From assembly GCF_001941445.1 (NCBI RefSeq), contig NZ_CP009245.1:2007992-2071991 (forward strand): a stretch of 64,000 nucleotides of DNA. Direction: 5' to 3'. The DNA is from Corynebacterium aquilae DSM 44791 (GTDB lineage: Bacteria > Actinomycetota > Actinomycetes > Mycobacteriales > Mycobacteriaceae). This document shows, one piece after another, positions 37,400 to 45,025 of this stretch; position 1 is the stretch's first letter; each line of letters opens with the position of its first letter. Position numbers and translations under genes: made by a program. The notes beneath the pieces were generated by a model. It was given only the letters and a program-made list of their open reading frames with translations. It was not told where the DNA came from and did not search any database.

Positions 37400-37907
37400 T
37401 CGCAGCGATTTTGAACGCACGGAATCCGTGTATGTGGTGTTTGTGTGCACTGGCAATATTTGCCGCTCCCCGATGGCCGATGTGATGTTTGCTGACGCCA
37501 TCGATGATGCCGGTCTGGCTGATCAGGTGAAGGTAGCTTCGTGCGGTATGGGTGGCTGGCATGTCGGTCAGGGCGCGGATCGTCGCGCGGTTGCCCAGCT
37601 GGCAGCGTTGGGTCACGATGGCACCCGCCACCGGGCGGCCCAGTTGGGTGCCCAGCACGAGGATGCTGACTTGTTTGTGGCTATGGATAGTGGGCACGTG
37701 CGTGGTTTGCGGGATGCGGGGATTTACCCGGAGAAGATTCGCTTGCTGCGTAGTTTTGATCCGCAGTCGCCTGCCCGCGCGGAGGTGGCTGACCCCTATT
37801 ACGGCGATGACAGTGGTTTCGTTGAGGTCGGCGAGCAGATTGAGGCGGCGATTCCTGGTTTGTTGGAGTGGGTGCGCACCGAGTTGCAGGATTCTTCCGA
37901 CCGCTAG
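37386..37907 (+). CDS. ptpA: Low-molecular-weight protein tyrosine phosphatase
   Basis: 173 residues from ATG 37386. The P-loop VFVCTGNICRSPMAD has the C(X)5R nucleophile set, and EVADPYYGDD carries the general-acid aspartate. It removes phosphate from tyrosine (or arginine) residues. It overlaps the HAD gene by 14 nt, the same pairing as Rv2232/ptpA in M. tuberculosis. There is no secretion signal, but the mycobacterial enzyme is exported without one. Confidence 0.92.
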   Translation: MGSGSRSDFERTESVYVVFVCTGNICRSPMADVMFADAIDDAGLADQVKVASCGMGGWHVGQGADRRAVAQLAALGHDGTRHRAAQLGAQHEDADLFVAMDSGHVRGLRDAGIYPEKIRLLRSFDPQSPARAEVADPYYGDDSGFVEVGEQIEAAIPGLLEWVRTELQDSSDR

Positions 37908-38018
37908 CTGCCTGCTTTCTCCCCCACTGCCCTGGTGCGTTCTGCGCGCGGGCGGTGGGGGTGTGCTGTGTTGTGGGCGCATGGGGTGCGTTGGGGTGAG
38001 TGTGGTGGCGGTGTCGAC

Positions 38019-38024
38019 TAGACT
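38019..38024 (+). promoter_or_regulatory. -10 element of the SURF1 gene (leaderless)
   Basis: TAGACT lies 8 nt before GTG 38033, pointing to a leaderless transcript and fixing this GTG as the start. Confidence 0.6.
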
Positions 38025-38032
38025 TGGGCGCC

Positions 38033-39013
38033 GTGTCCAAGGTGCTAAAAGTTTTTGCCAAGCCCGGCTGGGTGATTACCGCTGTGGCGGTGATTGCGTT
38101 TGCGTATCTTGCGTTTACGGTGTTGGCGCCTTGGCAGTTGGGCAAGAATGCCCGTACCAGCGAACGCAACCACAATATTGAGATGGCTTTTGAGAAGGCC
38201 CCGCAGCCGGTGGGGGATGTTTTCGCGGCTGATGGTTCTTTGAAGGTCAATGAGTGGACGCGGGTGGAGTTGCGCGGTCATTATGTGCCGGATGCGCAGG
38301 TGTTGGTGCGGATGCGCCCGATTGATGGCCAGCAGGCGTATCAGTCTTTGTTGCCGTTTCGTAGCGATTCTGGCCAGGTGTTGATGGTCAATCGCGGTTT
38401 TGTTCCGGCGACTCCGAACGTTGCCCCGGTGGTGCCGCAGCCGCCCAGTGGCGAGGTGTCGGTGGTGGGTTTTGCTCGCGCAAGCGAGCAGGTTCCGTCC
38501 AATCCCCCTGTGCAGCGCGATGGTTTCACCCAGGTCAGTGGTATTTCCACGGAGGAAGTGTCGGGGCTGACGGGGATGGATTTGGGCCGTGATTATGTGC
38601 AGTTGGCGCAGGATCAGCCGGGTGGTTTGACCGCTATTCCGCTTCCCCAGTTGGAGCCTGGCCCGTATTTGTCTTACGGCATTCAGTGGATTGCTTTTGG
38701 CATTATGGCGCCGTTGGGCTTGTTGTATTTCATCCGGGCTGAGCTGAAAGAGCGGCGCGAGGACGAGTTGTTGGCTCAGCAGGCCTCAACTGCTGCGGAT
38801 GCGGCCCCGGCCGCTGAGGGCGCAGTACCCACCCAGGAGTCGGCCGCTCAGGCCAGTGAGGCCTCTGATGGTGCTGCTGATGAGAGTGCTGCGGTATCTA
38901 AGGCTCAAGCGCCGTCGGAGGATTCGCGCCAGGCGCCGCCGCGTCGGCGGGCGCGCTATGGGGGCCGGCAGGATCATTTCCGCCATATCAGCGACGATCA
39001 GCAGCGCTTTTAG
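38033..39013 (+). CDS. SURF1 family cytochrome oxidase assembly protein
   Basis: 326 residues. It has one membrane helix near the N-terminus (WVITAVAVIAFAYLAFTVLA), the SURF1 body with PWQLGKN, VNRGFVP and GFTQVSG, a second membrane helix (LSYGIQWIAFGIMAPLGLLY) and a cytosolic Ala/Gln/Glu-rich tail. SURF1 helps build the aa3 oxidase, probably at haem a insertion. GTG 38033 is set by the -10 element. The position between ptpA and cobD matches Rv2235. Confidence 0.92.
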   Translation: MSKVLKVFAKPGWVITAVAVIAFAYLAFTVLAPWQLGKNARTSERNHNIEMAFEKAPQPVGDVFAADGSLKVNEWTRVELRGHYVPDAQVLVRMRPIDGQQAYQSLLPFRSDSGQVLMVNRGFVPATPNVAPVVPQPPSGEVSVVGFARASEQVPSNPPVQRDGFTQVSGISTEEVSGLTGMDLGRDYVQLAQDQPGGLTAIPLPQLEPGPYLSYGIQWIAFGIMAPLGLLYFIRAELKERREDELLAQQASTAADAAPAAEGAVPTQESAAQASEASDGAADESAAVSKAQAPSEDSRQAPPRRRARYGGRQDHFRHISDDQQRF

Positions 39014-39049
39014 CGCCTGCTGTGGGGGCGTTGGGGTGTGGTGCGCGGA

Positions 39050-40018
39050 TTAGTTGAGCAAGTCGCGGATGAATCCGATAAGGATGACGGCGGTCATGGC
39101 GTCGAGTGTGGCGCAGCCTTCGGTGAAGCGGGCGAGGGTGATGGCGTCGGCGATGGTGTTGGTGGTGGGGGCGGGCCCGTAGCCGAGTTCGGGGCGGTGT
39201 TCAACGCCGTGGGCGTAGACGGTTTTTCCGCCCAGGGTGACTCCCAGGGCGCCGGCGGCGGTGGCTTCGACGGGGCCGGCGTTGGGTGAGGGGTGGCGGC
39301 TGGCTTGGGTGCGCCAGGCGTTTTGGCTGTGTGTGCCGCGCCCGACGAGGTAGGCGTAGCCGAGGTGGTAGCAGGCGGTGATGCGGGCGGGGAGCCAGGC
39401 GAGCAGGTCGTCGCAGCGGGCGGCGGCGGTGCCGAAGTGCCGGTAGGTGTCGTTGCGGTAGCCGACCATGGCGTCGAGGGTGTTGACTGTGCGGTGGAGG
39501 ACAACTCCGGGGGTGCCGAGGATTGCTGCCCACACGATGGGGGCGATGGTGGCGTCGGAGGTGTTTTCTGCCAGGGATTCCACGGTGGCGCGCGCCATGC
39601 CGACTTCGTCGAGCAGTTGCGGGTCCCGGGAGCATAGCCACGGCACCCAGCTGCGGGCGGTGTCGATGTCGTGTTCGTCGAGGGCTTTTTTCATGTTGGC
39701 CCCGGTGTTTTCCAGGGTGCGGGCGCCGATGGCGGCCCACAGGGCGGGGATGAGGCTGAGGTTGGGCCAGGCGCGGGAGATGAGGAGGCTGGCGGCCATT
39801 GGGGGGATGGTGGTGGCGGCCAGGTAGGCGAGCCCGGCGCTAAAGCTGTCGCGGTAGAGGCGTTTTTCGACCTTGGTGGCGTAGGTGCCGAACCAGGCGA
39901 CGGGGTGGTGGCGGCTGGGGTCGGCGATGAGCCGGTCGGCGAGTACTCCGGCGGCGATCGCAGCGGCGCGTTTGAGGGCGCGTCGGCGGTGGGGGTGTGT
40001 GGTTTTGGGGGTGTTCAT
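39050..40018 (-). CDS. cobD: Adenosylcobinamide-phosphate synthase
   Basis: 322 residues (cobD/cbiB), a membrane protein that joins aminopropanol phosphate to adenosylcobyric acid. Conserved segments are LADRLIADPSRHHPVAWFG, VESLAENTSDATIAP, NTLDAMVGYRN and a C-terminal GYGPAPTTNTI. Several membrane helices are visible. It converges with the SURF1 gene with 36 bp between the stops. It works in the same pathway as cobS at the window start. Confidence 0.94.
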   Translation of the reverse strand: MNTPKTTHPHRRRALKRAAAIAAGVLADRLIADPSRHHPVAWFGTYATKVEKRLYRDSFSAGLAYLAATTIPPMAASLLISRAWPNLSLIPALWAAIGARTLENTGANMKKALDEHDIDTARSWVPWLCSRDPQLLDEVGMARATVESLAENTSDATIAPIVWAAILGTPGVVLHRTVNTLDAMVGYRNDTYRHFGTAAARCDDLLAWLPARITACYHLGYAYLVGRGTHSQNAWRTQASRHPSPNAGPVEATAAGALGVTLGGKTVYAHGVEHRPELGYGPAPTTNTIADAITLARFTEGCATLDAMTAVILIGFIRDLLN

Positions 40019-40042
40019 GCGCTGTCTTTGTTAACGCTGGGG

Positions 40043-41362
40043 TTAGTCCGTGCTGTGTGGGTTGGTTGGGGTGGGGGTGGGTTCGCGGAGGGCGTCGAAG
40101 GCGCTGCGCAGGAAGCTGAGGGTGTTGGTGCGGCTGGAGATGGCGGCTTTGCCGCGCCCGGCGGGGGTGCCGCCGACGAGGACGCGGTGGCCGTAGAGGC
40201 TGGCGGTTTTGGTGTGGGGGATCCCGGTGAAGGTCATGGGGTAGCCGACTCCGTAGCCGGCGTTGTGGTAGTCGACGGCGAAGACGTTGTCGTTGAGTCC
40301 GCGGAGTTTTTCGACGATGCGGTCTTGGGAGGAGTGGGAGTGCCAGACGGGGTCTTCGTCGCCGGCGGTGAGCAGCAGTGGGCAGCTGATGTTTTCGACT
40401 TTGATGCGGGCGGCGGTGACGTCGTCGTGGGCGCGGGCCGAGTGGTAGTACTCCCCTAGTTGCCAGGGTTTTCCTTTCAGCGCGGGTTGGATGAAGGCCC
40501 GCCAGTCGGAGCCGGCGTCTTTGATGCCGGGGGCGGTTAGGGCGGTGGTGTCGAAGTGGGGTTGGGTTTCTGGCTGGTCGTCGTCGGCGATCCAGGTGGG
40601 GTGGGAGCCTTTGCGGCTGGGCTGTTGGGTGCGCACGTCGCTGGGGCTGTGGGCGACGACTGGGCCGGTGTGGTTGAGGGTGCTGGCGATCATCAGGGCG
40701 AGTTCGGCGCCGCGCCCCACCCCGATGATGCCTAGCGGCAAGGTGGTGTCGATGCCGGGTAGTCGGGTGAGTCCGCGCAGGTGTTTGCTGATGTTGCTGA
40801 GGTTGCGTGGGGTGTTGTCGGCGGGCACCCAGTTGGCGGCGATGGCGACGAAGCCTTCGCCGGCGAGTTCTGCTGCGGCGGCGTTGCAGGCGGTGCCGGT
40901 GGCATCACCGATGAGCAGGACTGCGGGGTGCTTGGCGTCCCCATCGGGCAGGTAGACGGTACCGCCGCCGAGGCTGGCGGGCGCGTTGTCGAGGGCGTGG
41001 ATGCCGCGGGGGAAGTGGCGCTGGGCTTTGGCCTGGAGCCCGGGCTGCCCGCTGGTGCGGACGGTGACGGTGAAGGTGATGGGGGTGGTGTCCCGGAGGG
41101 TGAATTCGTTGCCGTCGCCGGTCATGGTCCACAGGATTCCGGCGGCGCTCGGCGGGGTCCATTCGGCGCTCAGTGGCAGGGTGTGGGTGGTGCTGACGGT
41201 GCCGTCCGCGCCGACGGTGAAGTCATGCTCGCCGGTGAATGTTTGGCCGGCGTGGTCGGTGGTGGCCACAGCGATCCGCACCGTTGTCCCGGGTTCGGCG
41301 TCACCCACGATGATTTCAAAGGGGGAATTGATGGGGCTCAGCGGTGGGACTTCCAGGTACAT
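40043..41362 (-). CDS. BAAT/acyl-CoA thioesterase-like protein lacking the usual triad
   Basis: 439 residues. The N-terminal beta-sandwich (about 1-115) and the C-terminal alpha/beta hydrolase domain follow the bile acid-CoA amidase/thioesterase plan. The nucleophile elbow, usually GxSxG or GxCxG, reads GVGRG with Gly216 (codon 40715-40717) in the nucleophile place. The C-terminal segment that normally has AGH reads NAGYGVGYP. Only the acid (GDEDPVW) seems kept. ATG 41362 is chosen because TAGAAT (plus 41371-41376) lies 8 nt before it; GTG 41368 is the alternative. It may be a non-catalytic or repurposed member. Confidence 0.75.
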   Translation of the reverse strand: MYLEVPPLSPINSPFEIIVGDAEPGTTVRIAVATTDHAGQTFTGEHDFTVGADGTVSTTHTLPLSAEWTPPSAAGILWTMTGDGNEFTLRDTTPITFTVTVRTSGQPGLQAKAQRHFPRGIHALDNAPASLGGGTVYLPDGDAKHPAVLLIGDATGTACNAAAAELAGEGFVAIAANWVPADNTPRNLSNISKHLRGLTRLPGIDTTLPLGIIGVGRGAELALMIASTLNHTGPVVAHSPSDVRTQQPSRKGSHPTWIADDDQPETQPHFDTTALTAPGIKDAGSDWRAFIQPALKGKPWQLGEYYHSARAHDDVTAARIKVENISCPLLLTAGDEDPVWHSHSSQDRIVEKLRGLNDNVFAVDYHNAGYGVGYPMTFTGIPHTKTASLYGHRVLVGGTPAGRGKAAISSRTNTLSFLRSAFDALREPTPTPTNPHSTD

Positions 41363-41734
41363 GTTCACCGATTCTAGTGCCCTTTTTTAGCTGTGGCAGG
41401 CAGCTTGGCTGGGGGTGTTTGCCACCACTATGTCCACCCGTGTGCTGACAATGAGCTGGTGGTGTGTTGGTGCGCACCGGTGGCGCGGTCATGACGAAGA
41501 CGGGGCAGCAACCAGCGGGCGGGCGCCATGCCGCGGGGGTGGTTTAGGGGGTGGTGGGTTGTTTTCAGCGCGACAGATAGGGGTTTACCTGAGGTTGATA
41601 TTAGAGTGGGCTGTGAAAAGTAGGTGCATCACCAGCTTTAGTCGCGTTGATCCGGTATGCGGATGCAAGCGGCTTGGGTGGTGGTGCGGTTGATATTAGC
41701 CCCCGTTGTGGTGGGCAGGGTTCGTGGAGTCGTT

Positions 41735-42592
41735 GTGTTTCGCTCAAGCAAGACTGCGGTAGTCGCCTGTGGCGTTGTGGCTGCGTGCGCGCTGGTGGCG
41801 GGGTGTTCCGAACAGGCCACCGAGTCGGCAGCCACCAGCAGCGCGGCAGCGGTGCTGGCGCCGATGACGTCTGTTTCCGTCGATGACCTCGCCGCAGAGC
41901 GCGCCGATTCGCAGGTAGTTGGCCCCAATTCTGATGTGGAGCTGCCGACCTCGGCCCGCAAGATTGAGTGCCAGCATTTCGCGGTGAATTCCGACGGGAC
42001 GGTGCAGCAGCCGATCGACCGGGGGCCGGTTAATTTTGTGGCGCTGGATGAGTCTTTTTCCAAAGGCCCGCAAGTGACGTTTTATCTCAACGATTTTTTG
42101 CCCGCCGACTTCACCGCCACCGTAGTAGAGATCGCAGGCTCACCGACGGATGAATCCACCGCCCAGGATCAGCAGAATCCGGCGGTGCGCCGGTTGATCG
42201 TCCAGGATGCGCAGCAGCGGGCGAATTATTTGAAAAAGGGCACTCAGAACCTGACCATCGTGGGTGATTTCTACACCCTATCCCCCGACCAGGGGCGGGT
42301 GGCGTTGGTGATTCCCAACCAGCAGTCCGAGCTATTTACCTTCGATCAGCACACGGTGGCGGCGTTTATATCCGGGGAGCAGATGAGCCGTTGCTCGATG
42401 AAGCAGACCCCCGCAGCCGAGCCCCAGCCTAAGGAGGAGGGGCAGGAACAGCCAGCGCAGCCGCCCGCCGAGGCAGCTGAGCAGGAGCCGGCGCAGGACT
42501 CGCCACAAGACCAGTCAGATCAGCAGCACGATGACCAAGGCGGTGACCCACAGCCGGCAGCCGATGAGGCGACAAACGGCGAGGGTTCCTAA
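41735..42592 (+). CDS. Lipoprotein with disordered acidic tail
   Basis: 285 residues from GTG 41735. The signal peptide ends in the lipobox LVAGC, with the lipidated cysteine at 24. The mature domain (about 60-220) is beta-rich with a single Cys pair candidate (IECQHF and MSRCSM). The last 60 residues are Glu/Gln/Pro/Asp-rich and unstructured. I do not recognise the domain. A 12-bp direct repeat, GGTTGATATTAG, occurs at 41593-41604 and 41688-41699 in the 372-bp upstream gap; the first copy may overlap the promoter. Confidence 0.8.
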   Translation: MFRSSKTAVVACGVVAACALVAGCSEQATESAATSSAAAVLAPMTSVSVDDLAAERADSQVVGPNSDVELPTSARKIECQHFAVNSDGTVQQPIDRGPVNFVALDESFSKGPQVTFYLNDFLPADFTATVVEIAGSPTDESTAQDQQNPAVRRLIVQDAQQRANYLKKGTQNLTIVGDFYTLSPDQGRVALVIPNQQSELFTFDQHTVAAFISGEQMSRCSMKQTPAAEPQPKEEGQEQPAQPPAEAAEQEPAQDSPQDQSDQQHDDQGGDPQPAADEATNGEGS

Positions 42593-42648
42593 GCATCAGC
42601 CACGTAAGTACGCATCTGCCGCGTGCACACAACAAAGGACACCAAAAA

Positions 42649-42690
42649 GGGCTTGGCCTGGCCGAGAAAAACTTCGGCCAGGTCAAGCCC
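42649..42690. terminator. Terminator between lipoprotein and small hypothetical gene
   Basis: A 17-bp stem with one mismatch (42649-42665 with 42674-42690). AAAAA at the left gives a T run for the minus-strand gene, and it lies after the lipoprotein stop. Confidence 0.82.
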
Positions 42691-42752
42691 CTTGTCGCGC
42701 TTTGCCCACCTAGATCAAGTTGGTGCCTTCACAGGCGGGCGTTGCCTGCGCT

Positions 42753-42971
42753 CTATCCGGCGAGCCTTTCATCCTCATACAGTGAGGTTAATTCGCTCTG
42801 ACAATAGGGGTCGTTGTACTTGTTGACCCGATAGAACAGGTCTTCTGGGTTGCGACGGCTGCCACGTCCGCCCAGTGCCGGACGACGGTGACGGTTGGCC
42901 ACCTTGGTGTCATCGTTGAAGTCGATGATGGTGGCGTGGCGACGGTTGGTGTGAGTGCTGGAGGTGTTCAT
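42753..42971 (-). CDS. Small hypothetical protein
   Basis: 72 residues, basic in the first half (NRHRRPALGGRGSRRNPEDL) and acidic/aromatic at the end. There is no signal or known motif. A terminator follows it at the expected distance, which supports a transcribed gene; the ribosome site is weak (AGG about 11 nt upstream). Between its start and the prophage end at 43551 no gene is supported. That gap holds an AT-rich segment (43140-43210) and a G-poor, A/C-rich segment (43207-43510). Confidence 0.5.
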   Translation of the reverse strand: MNTSSTHTNRRHATIIDFNDDTKVANRHRRPALGGRGSRRNPEDLFYRVNKYNDPYCQSELTSLYEDERLAG

Positions 42972-43120
42972 GACGTTTAACCTATGAGCCCTTTCTGGGG
43001 ATTATCTGGCAGGAAACCGGTAAGTCAGTTAGGGGTTCACTGTCTATTCGCCGGAACGCAAGATGAGGGATGTGGCGCTGGTTGCGTGCCCAATGGGTGT
43101 GCAACCCCGCATGGATTATT

Positions 43121-43132
43121 AGGTAATTACCT
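43121..43132. promoter_or_regulatory. Palindrome AGGTAATTACCT
   Basis: A perfect 12-bp palindrome at the edge of the AT-rich stretch upstream of the small gene at 42753-42971 (about 150 bp from its start). It is a possible operator. Confidence 0.3.
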
Positions 43133-43550
43133 TTGACTCTTAGCCTACTCAACATAAATCCCTATATCTACTGCTAAGTAGCTATATATGGAATTGCGAA
43201 TCCTTATTGAATACCCCTGGCGGTATCGGCTCACCGCCACCAGCCAGCACAAATAGGAAACCTGCAACAATCACACCACATAACAAAAAGACCCCAATAA
43301 GTGTCGGAGATCATATCCGCCCGCCAGCTCAACCCCACACAAAACCAGCCCACCACCACGAAACCCACCCCCTCACAACCAAAAACCCACGCCCTCCTGC
43401 ACCTGCAACTCCCCTAATCCCCCAACCGGCCCCGCAAGCAATACGCCCCATACGTACCGCGCCACCAATGCAGACTCACCCCACGAACACACACTTTCAC
43501 GCACAGCCCCTCATCTAAGTGCACCCGGCCAGCGCAGACATCTAAGGTCA

Positions 43551-43592
43551 GCCCTGATGGGGTTCGAACCGCCGACCCGCTGGGTGTCAACC
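43551..43592 (-). repeat. Truncated tRNA-Val 3' half (putative att site)
   Basis: On the minus strand this reads as a tRNA from the anticodon loop (GAC) to the acceptor 3' side. It matches the intact tRNA-Val(UAC) at 45817-45857 in 38 of 42 positions (three substitutions and one extra G). The 5' half of a tRNA is missing: the sequence before the loop no longer pairs with CCAGC. Same orientation as the intact tRNA gene. Confidence 0.75.
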
Positions 43593-43677
43593 GAGGTTGA
43601 TTTCGACGGCCTAGTGGGCGGCAACCGTCAGACTTTCATCCGGCCACCGCACCTGGCCCCCGCCAGTCTTTAAACCA

Positions 43678-43950
43678 TCACACTTCAGCCGATTCCGGTT
43701 CCAGGACGGCCCACCGCCGCTTTGCGGTCAGCTTTTCCTTGGCGACGGTTTTGGCCTGTTTGGCGACCTGCCGAAGCTAGTTGCGCCCCGCGCGGTACTT
43801 TGCGGCTTCGCGGCGGACGTTTTCCAGCTCACGCTGGTAGTCCTCCACGCTCATCTGGGGCTTGTCGCCCCGAGTGCCGGCCGGGGCCGAGTCGGTAGTT
43901 TTTGCGGCCACCTCGTCCGGGGTGGGGGTGCTGTCGGTGGTGGTATCCAT
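43678..43950 (-). pseudogene. Phage scaffold-like gene with in-frame stop
   Basis: ATG 43950 has a perfect AGGAGG about 6 nt upstream. The frame encodes MDTTTDSTPTPDEVAAKTTD, then MSVEDYQRELENVRREAAKY as a charged helix typical of phage scaffold proteins. Codon 58 is TAG (plus 43777-43779). The same frame then continues as LRQVAKQAKTVAKEKLTAKR to a TGA at 43678. The retained frame after the stop argues for recent nonsense decay. The N-terminal 57 residues may still be made. Confidence 0.7.
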
Positions 43951-44003
43951 GGCTCATCCTCCTGGGATGACTGGAAAACAATGGTCAAAGGGCATAAAGA
44001 AAA

Positions 44004-44019
44004 CCCCACAGTTGTGGGG
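44004..44019 (-). terminator. Short hairpin terminator
   Basis: CCCCACA and TGTGGGG with a 2-nt loop, followed on the minus strand by TTTTC. It lies between the tRNA-like hairpin and the scaffold pseudogene. Confidence 0.65.
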
Positions 44020-44026
44020 GTTAGCT

Positions 44027-44077
44027 GCTTCACAAGGACTCGAACCTGCACAAACCCACGGTCTGGGCTGTGAAGCA
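44027..44077 (-). other. tRNA-like 51-nt element
   Basis: The minus strand has an 8-bp perfect closing stem (GCTTCACA with TGTGAAGC) and a T-loop-like GGTTCGAGTCC at the usual distance from the 3' side, but only about 30 nt between, so D and anticodon arms cannot form normally. It is a tRNA relic or a T-arm minihelix mimic. Confidence 0.4.
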
Positions 44078-44078
44078 C

Positions 44079-44107
44079 AAACCCACCCCCGTAGTGAGGG
44101 TGGGTTT
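44079..44107 (-). terminator. Terminator after the candidate immunity gene
   Basis: A perfect 10-bp stem AAACCCACCC/GGGTGGGTTT starting 13 bp after the stop of the 44120-44518 gene, with TTTG at its minus-strand end. Confidence 0.7.
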
Positions 44108-44119
44108 AAAAGCTGGCTC

Positions 44120-44518
44120 TCAAGAGACTGACATCGCGGTTTGGTCAATCACATAGATGTCCGTCTCGTCGTCAAAGGGAAGGTCGGGTTCAGGAAAACG
44201 CTCAGTCGGACGGTACCTGTTCGGCGTCTCCTCGGATTCATAGGCCGTGAACAACTCCCAATCGAAAGGAGTGGCAGCACACAACCAGTCATAAAGACTT
44301 TTAACGTGCACGTACGCGCCAGGATCTTTCGGCGACTGACCCAGAATGTTGATGTTCAGGGAAACCGATCGGCGGCCGTCTTCAACCTCCACGATGGAGT
44401 CGCCGAACGAAAAAACCGACGTCTCTATAGGAGCCAGAAGTGGGCAGGCGTCAAGCACCGTCTTGACCTGACCGTTCTCCAACAGCTCTTGAGAATCAAG
44501 CGCAAAACTATTGCTCAC
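44120..44518 (-). CDS. Candidate orphan immunity protein in the prophage remnant
   Basis: 132 residues, intact, acidic and soluble (SLYDWLCAATPFDWELFTAY and FPEPDLPFDDETDIYVID). The start GTG 44518 overlaps the TGA of the toxin-like fragment (GTGA), the coupling seen for toxin and immunity pairs. I do not recognise the family by sequence; the immunity role is inferred only from position directly after a nuclease-toxin-like C-terminus, its small acidic nature and its own terminator. It is the only undamaged protein-coding gene in the remnant. Confidence 0.55.
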   Translation of the reverse strand: MSNSFALDSQELLENGQVKTVLDACPLLAPIETSVFSFGDSIVEVEDGRRSVSLNINILGQSPKDPGAYVHVKSLYDWLCAATPFDWELFTAYESEETPNRYRPTERFPEPDLPFDDETDIYVIDQTAMSVS

Positions 44519-44903
44519 CCGACACCACCTCCATCAGAGTAGTAAATCTGTCCGTCCGAACCACCAACAATTACCCAATCAAAGAGCCCCTCGAAATCCA
44601 TGGCGAACTGAGCTAACGCTTTCTGCACGTGACAGTCATTGACACGGTCTTTCCCGTGCAAGCTGACGTAAACGACTCGCGCCAGCTGCGGTCCTTCACG
44701 CATCGTACGCCGGAACGATCGAGGCGAGTTCCCTTTGGGAGTCTTCAGCTCAACAACCACGCCATCAGCGATAACGTCCAGGGTTTTCCGTACTCCCTTC
44801 CGGCCCCCAGCTTAAGCACCTCAGTCACGCCCAGTTTTAGCAGCTGCTTCATTTGATGCTGCTCAGCATTGATCCGGTGAGCCTCATTCACGTTCGGGTC
44901 GTT
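44515..44903 (-). pseudogene. Frameshifted nuclease-toxin-like C-terminal domain
   Basis: Two frames join near 44800. The first reads NDPNVNEAHRINAEQHQMKQ then LLKLGVTEVLKLGAG. The second reads KTLDVIADGVVVELKTPKG then NSPRSFRRTMREGPQLARVV and ends at 44515. The core DVIADG-VVVELKTPKGN resembles the C-terminal tRNase toxins of CDI and phage MuF proteins (a pattern of a DGxxxExKxPxG strand followed by an Arg/Gln helix). A TAA at 44904-44906 cuts it from the head gene, so at least one frameshift and one stop are present. Confidence 0.6.
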
Positions 44904-45025
44904 TTAGTCTTGCTGCGCAGCTGATCGCTCGCTAAGTCAACTTCGCCAGGATGGGTAAACCTATTTCGGACAAGCCCCATTGAGAGAAGCTTGGCACGCG
45001 TGGGAGGCGGATCTGCGGGTTTCAC

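Noticed and set aside
43207-43518. A 103-codon Pro/His/Thr-rich frame
   Set aside because: Translation of A/C-rich spacer DNA with no ribosome site; no sign of selection visible.
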